IMG/VR virus record: IMGVR_UViG_3300044998_000129
Coordinates: 1-60,966 of that record
DNA: 60,966 nt
Source: a virus
Strand: one strand, 5' to 3'
The notes under the pieces are model-generated. The model was given only the letters and a program-made list of their open reading frames with translations. It did no database searches and was not told the origin of the DNA. The translations under genes and the position numbers were made by a program. Positions within the stretch are counted from its first letter, which is position 1; each line of letters opens with the position of its first letter. Below are positions 22,719 through 31,684 of this stretch, piece by piece.

Positions 22719-24742
22719 GAACAGATTCAGTTGGTCTTTTCTGGCAAGATTTGCCCAAAGGTAAAACAGGCTATAAGAAGCAGCTTAGGCCATGCCCTCC
22801 GATTCCCGACACTGGATGGAAGCCTGTTACAGAATGGCCTAACCTCTCGTCGGCCAACGTAATCGGTTTCGACATAGAAGCTAAAGACCCGGAACTGACT
22901 GTCGCGGGGCCGGGATGGGCGCGAAATCGCGGCAATCTGATAGGCTTTTCATGCGCCGTCGAAGATGGCTCTAGCTGGTATTTTCCAGTAGCGCACGAGA
23001 CACAACCTGAAATGAATATGGACCTAGACGCTGTTCTCGGTTTTATGAAATACTGGCTAGAGAAACCTACGGCTAAAGTTGGAGCAAATCTGATCTATGA
23101 TGTCGGTTGGTGCAAACAGTATGGAATCAACGTTGGCGGCAAGCTATATGACATACAGTTTGCAGAAGCGTTACTTGACTCTGAGTCTCCAGATGTGTCT
23201 CTTGAAGCCCTTGGTCAGAAATATCTCGGGATGGGCAAAGAAAGTAGTATTCTTTACGATTGGCTGGCTAGTTGGCTTGGTGGATTGCCAACAGAAAAGC
23301 AGCGCAAGAATCTTTATTTAGCGCCGCCATCGCTTGTTGGTCCTTACGCTGAGACCGACGCGGCGCTTCCGCTTGCGATAATAAAACATCAATGGGAAGC
23401 AATGCATCGTCGCGGTGTTCTTGAAGTCTTTGATTTAGAATGCCGATTAATCCGACTTCTTGTTGACATGCGATTTAGAGGCGCTCCTGTTGATCTAGTT
23501 TATGCAAACAAACTTTACGATGAACTCGGGGCTGATCTTGATAAAGCTGAAAAAACCTTAAAGGAAATTGCAGGTCAACCCGTCAACCCGAATTCATCCG
23601 AATCGGTGGCCAGCGCCTTTAAGCGGAATGGACTAGATCTTCCAAAACTAGTTGATCGTAAAACCGGCAAAGAGCGCGTAAGTTTTTCTGTTGATACGCT
23701 TGAAGCTATGGATCATCCTATTGCGGACGCGATCCTAGAATATCGTCGAATCGAAAAAGTTCGTAATACCTTTGTCAAGTCATATATTCTCGATAAGAAT
23801 ATTAATGGTAGGCTACATTGTAGTTTTCATCCGTTAAAAGGATCAGAGCGCGGGGCTAGGTCAGGACGATTTGCTTCGTCTGATCCTAACTTGCAAAATA
23901 TTCCTGTTCGAACTGATATTGGTAAGAAAGTTCGCAAGGCTTTTACGAATAAAAAGCTATGGATTAAGGGCGACTACAATCAAATTGAATACAGAATGCT
24001 CGCACATCATGCAGTCGGTCCTGGTGCTGATGATCTGCGAATGAACTATAACACTAACCCTGATCTAGACTATCATGTCTTTACTCAAGAGCTTATTCGG
24101 ACAAAAACTTCTATTGAGCTCGAGCGACGCCCTGTGAAGAATATTAACTTTGGACTTATCTATGGAATGGGTAAAGCAAAGCTCATTTCCGATTTGATTA
24201 AGTTTAGCAAAGGTGCAAAACTAAATCGTAAAGACGGGGAGCTAATGTATAGCAGTTATCACGAAGCTCTGCCATTTGCAAAGGCTACAATGGAAGCTGC
24301 CGCCGAAGAGGTTAATCGACATGGCTATGTGGAAACTATTTTGGGTAGAAAGTCTGACTTTAACGGATGGACAGCGAAAGAGTTTGACGATAAAGGAACG
24401 GTTCTTAGCTATGAGGCAGCGTGTCAAAAGTATGGACCTTTCAATATCCAACGCGCCTTTACCCATAAGGCTTTGAACAGAAAACTTCAAGGCGGTGCCG
24501 CAGATGTAATGAAAGCTGCGATGGTGAAAGCCTATGAAGCTGGACTTTTCGCAGATGACGCTTGCGGTATGCCGTGCCTAACGGTTCACGACGAACTAGA
24601 TTTTGATTATGAAAACGGTAATGATCTATCGGCACCGTGCTGGAAGGAGTTCAAGCATGTCATGGAAACAGCGGTGCCACAAATTCTTGTGCCTGTTCGA
24701 TTTGACATTAGCTTCGGGCCATCCTGGGGAGATATAGACTAG
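22715..24742 (+). CDS. DNA polymerase I (family A) with 3'-5' exonuclease
   Basis: 675 aa. Exonuclease motifs FDIEA (D/E near 51-53), NLIYDVG (near 128) and YAETDAAL (near 211). Polymerase motif A GDYNQIEYR (near 418), motif B KNINFGLIYGMG (near 475) and motif C VHDELD (near 627). There is no 5' nuclease domain. This is the replicative polymerase of the phage. The ATG overlaps the preceding stop. Confidence 0.95.
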   Translation: MRTDSVGLFWQDLPKGKTGYKKQLRPCPPIPDTGWKPVTEWPNLSSANVIGFDIEAKDPELTVAGPGWARNRGNLIGFSCAVEDGSSWYFPVAHETQPEMNMDLDAVLGFMKYWLEKPTAKVGANLIYDVGWCKQYGINVGGKLYDIQFAEALLDSESPDVSLEALGQKYLGMGKESSILYDWLASWLGGLPTEKQRKNLYLAPPSLVGPYAETDAALPLAIIKHQWEAMHRRGVLEVFDLECRLIRLLVDMRFRGAPVDLVYANKLYDELGADLDKAEKTLKEIAGQPVNPNSSESVASAFKRNGLDLPKLVDRKTGKERVSFSVDTLEAMDHPIADAILEYRRIEKVRNTFVKSYILDKNINGRLHCSFHPLKGSERGARSGRFASSDPNLQNIPVRTDIGKKVRKAFTNKKLWIKGDYNQIEYRMLAHHAVGPGADDLRMNYNTNPDLDYHVFTQELIRTKTSIELERRPVKNINFGLIYGMGKAKLISDLIKFSKGAKLNRKDGELMYSSYHEALPFAKATMEAAAEEVNRHGYVETILGRKSDFNGWTAKEFDDKGTVLSYEAACQKYGPFNIQRAFTHKALNRKLQGGAADVMKAAMVKAYEAGLFADDACGMPCLTVHDELDFDYENGNDLSAPCWKEFKHVMETAVPQILVPVRFDISFGPSWGDID

Positions 24743-24745
24743 TGC

Positions 24746-24774
24746 TTGACTTCTGGCCTACTATCTGCTAGGCT
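24746..24774 (+). promoter_or_regulatory. Sigma70-type promoter, best phage consensus
   Basis: TTGACT, 17 bases, TAGGCT with TGC ahead of the -10 box. ACTAGTGC lies directly upstream (24738-24745), as at the 10397 promoter. It drives the exported protein gene. Confidence 0.75.
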
Positions 24775-24841
24775 TGGAGAATAGGGCAAACAGGGCATGA
24801 ATACAAGGCCCTTAAGAAACCGTAGCACAAGGAGAATACCT

Positions 24842-25195
24842 ATGTTTCGCAAAGCAATCCTCGCCACCGCTTTCGCATCGGTGGCCAACGTTTCTGTCGC
24901 CATGCCTTCGCTTGGTGAAATTGTTCGTCTAATGGGCGGTGTTGCAGCTATCGCTGATATTTGCGACAAAGACGTTAGTTCTGACTTTACCGATCTAGTT
25001 GCGCTCTTTGGTAAAGAAATTAACGACGCCTATACTGACGAAGAACTTGCTTTGATTTTGGCCTTGTCAATGTATGCAATAGAAACTGAGGTAATGCAGG
25101 CCAACGAAAAAGGTGTAAGCACTGAAGACTACTGTCTTTTTGCAATTAAAGAATTGCACGCGGCTTCTGGAATTCAAGTTTTTCTCGAGCGTTAA
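24842..25195 (+). CDS. Small exported protein
   Basis: 117 aa. A signal peptide (MFRKAILATAFASVANVSVA, cleavage after Ala20) is followed by a helical acidic domain with two Cys (DICDK and EDYCLF) that could form one disulfide. Its likely place is the periplasm. It has its own promoter and AAGGAG site, unlike its neighbours. Such early exported proteins often alter the envelope or exclude other phages; that role is inferred. A longer frame from 24797 lacks the signal-peptide start. Confidence 0.65.
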   Translation: MFRKAILATAFASVANVSVAMPSLGEIVRLMGGVAAIADICDKDVSSDFTDLVALFGKEINDAYTDEELALILALSMYAIETEVMQANEKGVSTEDYCLFAIKELHAASGIQVFLER

Positions 25196-25196
25196 A

Positions 25197-25355
25197 ATGA
25201 GTTGGTTCTGGTGGTCAGTATATCTAATCTTCCTAATAGGATTAAGTCATGGACTGGTTCTGGCCTTTCTTAATGTGGCCGCAAATTCAGGAGCAGTTTG
25301 TCCCGGAAAACCGGACGGATGGGAAGGATGGTGCTATGAAAGCAATGACCGCTAA
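25197..25355 (+). CDS. Small membrane protein
   Basis: 52 aa. One hydrophobic segment (WWSVYLIFLIGLSHGLVLAF, residues 5-24) then a short polar tail with two Cys and Trp. It starts one base after the exported protein's stop and overlaps the MazG-like gene. Function unknown; it may act with the exported protein. Confidence 0.5.
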   Translation: MSWFWWSVYLIFLIGLSHGLVLAFLNVAANSGAVCPGKPDGWEGWCYESNDR

Positions 25356-25635
25356 GAATCGCGCAAGTTTTGCTCGCGTTATTCACGATGGTATCGAAAA
25401 AGCTATCGCTGCTGCGGAAACTTTTCCGCAGCCAAACTACACGCTAACTAAGTTTGCAGAAGAAGCCGGTGAACTAGTCAGGGCTGGAGTTCATGCGTCG
25501 GAAGGTCGAGACTCTGTTGTTCACGTTCGTCAAGAAATGGTCGATGTCGTCGCAGCAATGTTCAGACTTTGGTGCGAAGGTGATGAGATACATGGACTAC
25601 CTTCGGTGGCAGAGTCGGATAACGACGAGTTCTAA
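25336..25635 (+). CDS. MazG-like nucleotide pyrophosphohydrolase
   Basis: 99 aa. KFAEEAGELVRAG and RQEMVDVVAAMFRL give the EExxE...ExxD pattern of the all-alpha NTP-PPase fold. It would hydrolyse non-canonical NTPs or alter the nucleotide pool or ppGpp. The ATG at 25336 has GGAAGGA upstream; the frame is open to 25249. Confidence 0.7.
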   Translation: MKAMTAKNRASFARVIHDGIEKAIAAAETFPQPNYTLTKFAEEAGELVRAGVHASEGRDSVVHVRQEMVDVVAAMFRLWCEGDEIHGLPSVAESDNDEF

Positions 25636-25703
25636 TCAGACTGGATACGAAATATTCACGGCGATTGCTGCTCAGGTCGCGGACAATCTAAAGAGGAAGT
25701 TAC

Positions 25704-26642
25704 ATGAAACCGATGCTGGCTACAGACTGGGAACCAAACAAGCTAAAGTTCCCGGTAATGGCTCAACCCAAGATTGACGGAGTTCGGGCGCTAAATCTTA
25801 GCGGGGTTTTCACGGGTCGAAGCCTAAAGACCTTTGGTAATCGCTATATTACAGAATATTTCAGTCAAGAAATATTCCGCGGCTTTGATGGTGAACTTGC
25901 CGCCGAGCGGCGAACACATCCTGATCTGTGCCGATTGACAACGAGCGCGGTTTCTTCACATGAAGGGCAACCCTGGCTGCTCTGGCACATTTTTGACTAT
26001 GTGACGCCAGAAACACAGCATCTTCCATATGCGCGGCGATTTGAACAAGCCTATGGTCGTATTCTTCAAATCAATCGCGATTATCCCGAGCACGGAAAAC
26101 ATCTTTCAATAGTTCCAACTACAGACGAAATTAACGATCTGGCCACCGTTGAAAGGTTGGATGATCGCTGGCTTGCCGAAGGCTATGAAGGAACTATTCT
26201 TCGCGATCCGAAAGGGCACTACAAGTATGGACGCTGCACCGTCCGAGAAGGTTTGATGCTGCGAATTAAACGGTTTGCTGACGCCGAGGGCGTTGTCGAA
26301 TCGGTGGCCGAGGGACAGCACAACGCTAACGAGGCGACGACAAATCCGCTCGGTTACACGGAGCGAAGCACGCATCAAGAGAATATGATTCCAAACGGGA
26401 TGATCGGGACTATGGATGTTCGCTTGTTGCAATCAATCAAGATAGGCGACAAAACAATTTCAGAAGGTTCCATTGTAACGATCAGCGCCGGTCGCATGAC
26501 TGCTGATCTTCGTAAATACTATCTTGAAAATCAAGATCAAATCATTGGGAAGGTCGCTAAGTTTCAATACTTTCCAAAAGGTGTCAAAGACAAACTTAGG
26601 TTTCCAACCTTTCAATCATTCCGAGCACCGGAGGATATGTAA
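25704..26642 (+). CDS. ATP-dependent DNA ligase
   Basis: 312 aa, close to T7-type ligases. The adenylated lysine K23 sits in PKIDGVRA, FDGEL near 56 and EGTILRDP near 153 are further nucleotidyltransferase motifs, followed by the C-terminal OB fold. It seals nicks in replication. GAGGAAG precedes the ATG. Its stop overlaps the next start. Confidence 0.9.
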   Translation: MKPMLATDWEPNKLKFPVMAQPKIDGVRALNLSGVFTGRSLKTFGNRYITEYFSQEIFRGFDGELAAERRTHPDLCRLTTSAVSSHEGQPWLLWHIFDYVTPETQHLPYARRFEQAYGRILQINRDYPEHGKHLSIVPTTDEINDLATVERLDDRWLAEGYEGTILRDPKGHYKYGRCTVREGLMLRIKRFADAEGVVESVAEGQHNANEATTNPLGYTERSTHQENMIPNGMIGTMDVRLLQSIKIGDKTISEGSIVTISAGRMTADLRKYYLENQDQIIGKVAKFQYFPKGVKDKLRFPTFQSFRAPEDM

Positions 26643-26980
26643 TGGCAATAGACCTACGGCTTCTCTGCCCCATTCCAGACGACTGCTATCCAACCGAGGA
26701 AGATGTTCGCAACCTTGCCTACGAACTTCGCTATGAAAACATAGACTTTAACGAGTCTTCAGTATTGCACATAGCGACGTTATTGGAAAAGATGGCGGAT
26801 CTAATCAACGAACTTGTCATCTTGTCAGAGAAAAAACGAGAGCCGTTGCAGCTCTATATGGAAGTAAAAACTGACGACAAAGGAACGTATCCTGTCTTTA
26901 ATTACAAAGGTCGCGGAGAAGAAACTGATCTAGAAATGGTTAACCGCGCTCTTCAATATTTCAGGAATCAAACAGCGTAA
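26642..26980 (+). CDS. Hypothetical protein
   Basis: 112 aa, helical and acidic, no family recognised. The ATG overlaps the ligase stop (TAATG). The middle (HIATLLEKMADLINELVILSEK) may be a coiled coil. Confidence 0.65.
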   Translation: MAIDLRLLCPIPDDCYPTEEDVRNLAYELRYENIDFNESSVLHIATLLEKMADLINELVILSEKKREPLQLYMEVKTDDKGTYPVFNYKGRGEETDLEMVNRALQYFRNQTA

Positions 26981-26994
26981 AGTGGAGGAGACTT

Positions 26995-27243
26995 ATGAGA
27001 GACCCATATGAAGAATATGATCGCTTAACCGCCTTGGAGGTCGAGCGACAGCTTGGTGAAAATCCACCGATTCCTAGCTGCTATCTTTTCTACGGCAAAA
27101 CAACTAAAGAGGCCGTAGAAGAACTTCGGGCCTGGTGGAACAGACCCGAAAATGAAAACCTGTTTGGAACCGTTCACGTCGAACGATTGCCTACGGGTAT
27201 GGTAGAAGTAGCATTTCGCGTTAAAGGTAGATGCGAAAACTAG
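26995..27243 (+). CDS. Hypothetical protein
   Basis: 82 aa, acidic, no family recognised. GGAGGAG lies upstream. It is the last gene of the plus-strand early region, and its stop overlaps the endolysin stop from the other strand by four bases, with no terminator visible between them. Confidence 0.65.
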   Translation: MRDPYEEYDRLTALEVERQLGENPPIPSCYLFYGKTTKEAVEELRAWWNRPENENLFGTVHVERLPTGMVEVAFRVKGRCEN

Positions 27244-27977
27244 GCTTCGTTGGTGCTAATGACGCCACCTGACATCTGAACTCTTCGGCCGGTTGGTTTT
27301 GGAACTTTGGGGCCGACCGGCCACCGCGATGAAACAAGTCGTCGCTTAGAAATCGGCACGATTGAAACTTGGTCGTTTTGATTTGCTCCAAGAGCATAGT
27401 AATTATTTTTAGACTCCCCGGCATAGAATGCAAGATGCCCTTTCCAGCTTGTAGGCGATTCGCGCCAAAAGCGGAGAATTGATCCTCGCTGTGGCGGAAC
27501 TGCTGTCCCCCAACGATCCCAATTAGCAGATAGGAAAGGATTGTCCGGCATATCCATTTCTGGATAGACCCGGAGCAATGCTGTCTGCACAAAGTCAGCG
27601 CACCAAGGAACTTCGGCCGGATCACCTACAGTTGATCCGTCACTTTTAAGCCACAGCGACAACTCTCGATTATGTTTCTTTTCATGCTTACCGATCATCG
27701 CCAAGGCTTCTTTATACCACGGCGGATCAGCACCTGGCTCGTGCAAGATTGCAGTCTTAATCCCAGATGTATCACCTGTTAGTTTTGCCCATGTAACAGG
27801 TCCAACATTATCGTTAGGGGAAAGACCAACTGATCTTTTGAATGCGATTACAGCGGTGCTGGTGTTGAGACCAAAAATTCCATCTTCTTTCAAAGGCTTT
27901 CCGTTGTAGCCTTTGAATTCGCGCTTGTTTAGTTCAGCTTGTAGCCGCAGAACTTGTTCTGTTGTCAAAGCTGTCAT
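27240..27977 (-). CDS. Endolysin with peptidoglycan-binding domain
   Basis: 245 aa. Residues 5-70 are a PGB_1-type wall-binding domain (DGIFGLNTSTAVIAFKRS). The catalytic part resembles TIGR02594-type cysteine hydrolases: EVPWCADFVQTAL near 124 carries the Cys and KGHLAFYAG near 184 the His. GGAGG precedes the ATG at 27977. It overlaps the holin-like gene by four bases. Confidence 0.85.
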   Translation of the reverse strand: MTALTTEQVLRLQAELNKREFKGYNGKPLKEDGIFGLNTSTAVIAFKRSVGLSPNDNVGPVTWAKLTGDTSGIKTAILHEPGADPPWYKEALAMIGKHEKKHNRELSLWLKSDGSTVGDPAEVPWCADFVQTALLRVYPEMDMPDNPFLSANWDRWGTAVPPQRGSILRFWRESPTSWKGHLAFYAGESKNNYYALGANQNDQVSIVPISKRRLVSSRWPVGPKVPKPTGRRVQMSGGVISTNEA

Positions 27978-28279
27978 GGCTGGCCTCCGTGGGGCGGATA
28001 GGCGTTGACGCGATGGAAAACAACCTTCTTCTTTCCGAAGATGCGTTCTAGGTAAGCCCAAATGCCAAAGATCGCCGTAATCATCGGGCCGATTGCTTCA
28101 AAAAACGGCATCAAGGTCGAGACAAACTCATCTGCGTTTGGAATCAAACCAAACAGCTCCAACACGGTGGCCAGAGGAATAAGAAAGTTTGCATTCTGGG
28201 TTTGGGCAAGACCTGTCAAGCCAGCAAGCAGCGCAGCCCAAAACGAGCGCGTTTCAAGAAAATAGATCTCTTCTTTCAT
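27974..28279 (-). CDS. Holin-like membrane protein
   Basis: 101 aa with about three hydrophobic segments (SFWAALLAGLTGL, FLIPLATVLELFGLI, MITAIFGIWAYL) and a basic tail. It sits directly upstream of the endolysin with a four-base overlap, the usual place for a holin. The ATG at 28279 has GGAGG in front. Confidence 0.7.
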   Translation of the reverse strand: MKEEIYFLETRSFWAALLAGLTGLAQTQNANFLIPLATVLELFGLIPNADEFVSTLMPFFEAIGPMITAIFGIWAYLERIFGKKKVVFHRVNAYPPHGGQP

Positions 28280-28280
28280 A

Positions 28281-28565
28281 TCAAGCCTCCACGAAAGATT
28301 GATTGAACAGTTCATCTGAGTAAACAGTGATTAATTCACTGTCAAGCTGAACAATCCAGTCTCCGTTAGAGAACGGATAGGATATGACAGTATCGTGGTT
28401 TTCGTGATCTTGGGAGCAGCGGGTGTGTTTAATATAGACTTTGTTCTCTTCAAAAGAAAGTCTACCCGCATTGATGTGATCTTTAAGCCAGTTTGGCGGT
28501 TCTTTTCGAACAGCATTATTGACTTTAACAGCTTCGTATACTGTTGGTTTCTGGATATAAGGCAT
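28281..28565 (-). CDS. Hypothetical protein next to the lysis genes
   Basis: 94 aa, soluble, no recognised family (KPTVYEAVKVN, later SNGDWIVQLDSELI). It starts at 28565 with AGGAG upstream; the frame is open to 28607. It lies between the tail fibre and the holin. Confidence 0.65.
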   Translation of the reverse strand: MPYIQKPTVYEAVKVNNAVRKEPPNWLKDHINAGRLSFEENKVYIKHTRCSQDHENHDTVISYPFSNGDWIVQLDSELITVYSDELFNQSFVEA

Positions 28566-28579
28566 CTTTAAGACTCCTA

Positions 28580-29878
28580 CTACGGGATTAGACCAACTCC
28601 GTGCCACGAAACATTAAGATTATTGTCAATAATGTTCGTGTTTGGGTTAACCGGCGGATTGATACCGAGAAATGCACGATAAGAGTGCTGAATCGTTACG
28701 TTGCCGAGTGCAGGAAGAAGAACAAACTGCCTGAGTATCAAGTCAGTTGTATCGACAATTATTCTTGCACCGTTTGGACCTGATGCTAAAGCATGAGCGA
28801 GAGGCCCACCGCCACCGTTAACAGATATTTGGCCTTCAAAACGAATAGTATCGTTATCGGCAGCCTGCATCTGTATGTGGTATCGGTATAGCATATCGAG
28901 AACGATTGGAACTGGATGCGGGTTATTAATAGTGATGATGCCTGGGCCTGGAGTAAACGCAGGCGGAACAATGGGTATCGCGTTAATGTCAGGGAATGGC
29001 AAGTTGCCCTGACCTTGAACGCTTACCAAGTTTGGAATAACCGCGTCAATATCCAAACGCCGAACCTGACCGTTTCGACAAATTAGAACATAGTCGTTCG
29101 GATCAGAAGTATTAACGATTGGTTCGGTGCATGGCGTGAACGCAGGGCCGGGTGGGCCGGGCGGGCCAGCGGGGCCGGGGTCGCCTTGCGGGCCTTGGGG
29201 GCCAGCGGGGCCGGGGTCGCCTTGGGGGCCTTGCGGGCCAGCGGGGCCTTGGGGACCGGGCGGCCCAGCGGGGCCGGGGTCGCCTTGGGGGCCTTGGGGG
29301 CCTTGCGGGCCAGCGGGGCCGGGGTCGCCTTGGGGGCCTTGGGGACCGGGCGGCCCAGCGGGTCCGGGCGGGCCGGGCGGCCCAGCGGGTCCGGGCGGGC
29401 CGGGCGGCCCAGCGGGTCCGGGCGGTCCGGGCGGGCCGTTACCGCCAATCGGCCCCCTAATAATGTTTCCGTTTCCATCACAAAGAATTGCTGTAGAGAG
29501 TGGAAAGTTTGTTGCTGGATCAGGGTCGAAAGGTCGATTGCAGAGATGTGTCTGAATCCAATCAAGCAGCGAATCTTCATAGCTGCCAGCGAGCCATTGC
29601 TGGAACATTTGGGAAAGGTTGCACACCGCTCCGCAGTTCCAGTTACCATTAGGATTAAGCGTTTCAGCAAGGCAGAGGAGTTCTGCCTCGATTGCGTTAA
29701 TCTGTGCGGCTGTAATTCTAGCTGAACATCCTTCTGGAAGATAATAGATCGCGCACGACGAAGTGAAATTCGGCGATGGGCAATAGTAGTTTTGAACGTT
29801 GAGTGGATTGAGGCAGTTACCTAGCGGATCGCGAGTTTGAACTGCCCCCGAGCTGGGCTCAGGAATAATGCCGGGCAT
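28580..29878 (-). CDS. Collagen-like tail fibre protein
   Basis: 432 aa. A Cys-rich N-terminal 140 residues, then about 105 residues of Gly-x-y triplets ([19 protein letters not shown] pattern) predicted to form a triple helix, then a 150-residue C-terminal domain also present in the next fibre gene ([15 protein letters not shown], then SWHGVGL). It is probably a trimeric host-contact fibre. It ends the tail operon before the lysis genes. Confidence 0.8.
   Translation of the reverse strand: MPGIIPEPSSGAVQTRDPLGNCLNPLNVQNYYCPSPNFTSSCAIYYLPEGCSARITAAQINAIEAELLCLAETLNPNGNWNCGAVCNLSQMFQQWLAGSYEDSLLDWIQTHLCNRPFDPDPATNFPLSTAILCDGNGNIIRGPIGGNGPPGPPGPAGPPGPPGPAGPPGPPGPAGPPGPQGPQGDPGPAGPQGPQGPQGDPGPAGPPGPQGPAGPQGPQGDPGPAGPQGPQGDPGPAGPPGPPGPAFTPCTEPIVNTSDPNDYVLICRNGQVRRLDIDAVIPNLVSVQGQGNLPFPDINAIPIVPPAFTPGPGIITINNPHPVPIVLDMLYRYHIQMQAADNDTIRFEGQISVNGGGGPLAHALASGPNGARIIVDTTDLILRQFVLLPALGNVTIQHSYRAFLGINPPVNPNTNIIDNNLNVSWHGVGLIP
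29144..29455 (-). repeat. Collagen Gly-x-y coding repeat
   Basis: About 100 codons of 9- and 18-base tandem units encoding GPP, GPA, GPQ and GDP triplets. Unit changes keep the frame. Confidence 0.9.
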
Positions 29879-29890
29879 ATCTAGCTCCTA

Positions 29891-30751
29891 TTAAACAAGT
29901 TCCAGACCGACACCATACCAAGACGCTTGGAGAGCTGCAAATTGCATTGCGGACAGAGGATCGACAGGTGCGCCTGCTTGAACAAAAACGCGATAGCTAT
30001 GTGTAATAGTTCGAGAACCGAGCGCAGGGACATTAATAAACTGTCGCAAGTTCATCTGAAAGAAATCATGTAGACTTTCGGGACGAAGCGGACCCGTAGT
30101 TGTTGCATTCATCACACCAGATGGAACGCCATCAATGAAAATATTTGCTTCAAATCTGACGCCATCATTTCCGCCCGCCGTAAGCTGCATAATGTATTTC
30201 ATTTCTAGATCAACAACAATCGGAATATTAAATGGATTGTTGATGACAATAGAACCAGGACCAGGCTGAAACGGAGCGATCAGCGGAAGCGGCTGCACGT
30301 CGGCCATGTTCAAACTACCTTGACCGCTAAGCCGCCGAAGAACAGGTGTAAGGGCTGCCGGAGCGGTGCGAAATGCACCGCATCCGTTTGAATCGACTTC
30401 GTAAACAACTTGAAGAGCGTCATCTGGATTAGACGCCGCTGTAGGAACATAGTGTCCGCCGACGATCATTCGACGAGCAATTTCAACAACAGCCCGACGA
30501 GCGTTGTCAAGCCGGGAACAGTCATAGTCAAGACCAGAGCCAGAAACGCACGGGTCAGACGGATCATCTCCCGCAACAAGATTAAGGATTTCCGACATAA
30601 TCGCATTTGCGGCTGCCGGGTCAAATCGAGGTTGACAACGTGAGGTAGAATGGAATAGTTCTCCATTCGGTCCGCAGTTAACGGTATCGACATTCACAGT
30701 GTTCAGTGCATCCGAAGCAGGAACACCGCTGTTTGGAAAAATTCCGGACAT
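29891..30751 (-). CDS. Tail fibre or tip protein, paralogue of the collagen fibre
   Basis: 286 aa. Its C-terminal half (SIVINNPFNIPIVVDLEMKY, then ASWYGVGLEL) matches the C-terminal domain of the collagen fibre. The N-terminus is distinct and has a few Cys. Probably a virion tip or chaperone-like fibre, translated just before it. Confidence 0.7.
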   Translation of the reverse strand: MSGIFPNSGVPASDALNTVNVDTVNCGPNGELFHSTSRCQPRFDPAAANAIMSEILNLVAGDDPSDPCVSGSGLDYDCSRLDNARRAVVEIARRMIVGGHYVPTAASNPDDALQVVYEVDSNGCGAFRTAPAALTPVLRRLSGQGSLNMADVQPLPLIAPFQPGPGSIVINNPFNIPIVVDLEMKYIMQLTAGGNDGVRFEANIFIDGVPSGVMNATTTGPLRPESLHDFFQMNLRQFINVPALGSRTITHSYRVFVQAGAPVDPLSAMQFAALQASWYGVGLELV

Positions 30752-30760
30752 TTCGCTCTC

Positions 30761-31684
30761 CTAGGTTCCGCAGCGATAGAGAATGTTAGGGCACTGTTTC
30801 TTCAGCAACGAACGGGCAATACATTCGGCTGCAAGGACAGCCGGATACACAACGATAACAGGATCACCTTGCTCGCATTGATAGTTCTGAGCCATAGCAA
30901 CATCAGGGCTTCGCTCTTGGCAAGCGTCCAAGGGAGGACAGCCGGGGAGCCATTCGCTTGTTTGACATATCTCAAACTCGACTTCATCACAAAAGCATGG
31001 GTATTCGTCAGCATCACAGTTACCTTGCAGATAGTCGAGCACTTCTTGCGGGTATGGAATTCTTGGTCTTACGGAAGCCCGAAGTGGCTCCAATACCCAA
31101 TTAATTCCGTCAAGAGTCTTTATGACTCCTCGTCTAGCCCTAGCTAGTGACATGAGGATTGCATGTTTAAGCGCACAATTGAACTCGTCGCTAAACGTTG
31201 GCTCGCAATAGATCGGTCCGCAATCACCTGGACGTTCAAAAGGCGATAATCCAAAAGAGGCCAAAGTCCTACAATGTGTCCTGTAGCAATCTTCCCAACC
31301 AAATCGTTCTAGCCAATCGTCTATAGTTGTAACGGCAGTTGCTGGATTAGCTTCGCGAATTGCAGGCCAAAGGATCGTCCTTGTCATTTCATTTAGGACT
31401 AGGCCACCGTAGACGCCATACCAAACCATCGAAAGGCATTCTGGCTCGAAGGGGCCTTCGCAATTAGGTGCGGTTTGTTGAATTATTTGACGAGCTTCCA
31501 GTTTTGCAAAATCCCACATCGGACCTGAAGGAAGCAGATCAATAAAAGAACATATTGTGTCACAAAGCGGAACGCAAAGGGGGTCGGGACAGCAGAAGTC
31601 GCCAGCTATACGACCGACAGGCGCCGCTCCCTCTGAGGTTAACCTTAATCCGCTTATTCCATAGTATAGCGCCGCCGTTGACAT
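30761..31684 (-). CDS. Baseplate protein, Mu gp48 / P2 gpI-like
   Basis: 307 aa. Position after the J-like protein, the LLPSGPMWDFAKLEARQI start and the ARRGVIKTLDG segment fit DUF2313 / tail protein I. It is unusually rich in Cys (CCPDPLCVPLCDTIC near 31-45 and many later). It overlaps the J-like stop by one base. Confidence 0.75.
   Translation of the reverse strand: MSTAALYYGISGLRLTSEGAAPVGRIAGDFCCPDPLCVPLCDTICSFIDLLPSGPMWDFAKLEARQIIQQTAPNCEGPFEPECLSMVWYGVYGGLVLNEMTRTILWPAIREANPATAVTTIDDWLERFGWEDCYRTHCRTLASFGLSPFERPGDCGPIYCEPTFSDEFNCALKHAILMSLARARRGVIKTLDGINWVLEPLRASVRPRIPYPQEVLDYLQGNCDADEYPCFCDEVEFEICQTSEWLPGCPPLDACQERSPDVAMAQNYQCEQGDPVIVVYPAVLAAECIARSLLKKQCPNILYRCGT

Noticed and set aside
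29127-29725. Plus-strand Gly/Arg-rich frames opposite the collagen gene
   Set aside because: Produced by the triplet repeats; the whole late region is read on the minus strand.
28580-30751. Diversity-generating retroelement at the fibre genes
   Set aside because: No reverse transcriptase gene and no template/variable repeat pair; the similarity is a shared protein domain.
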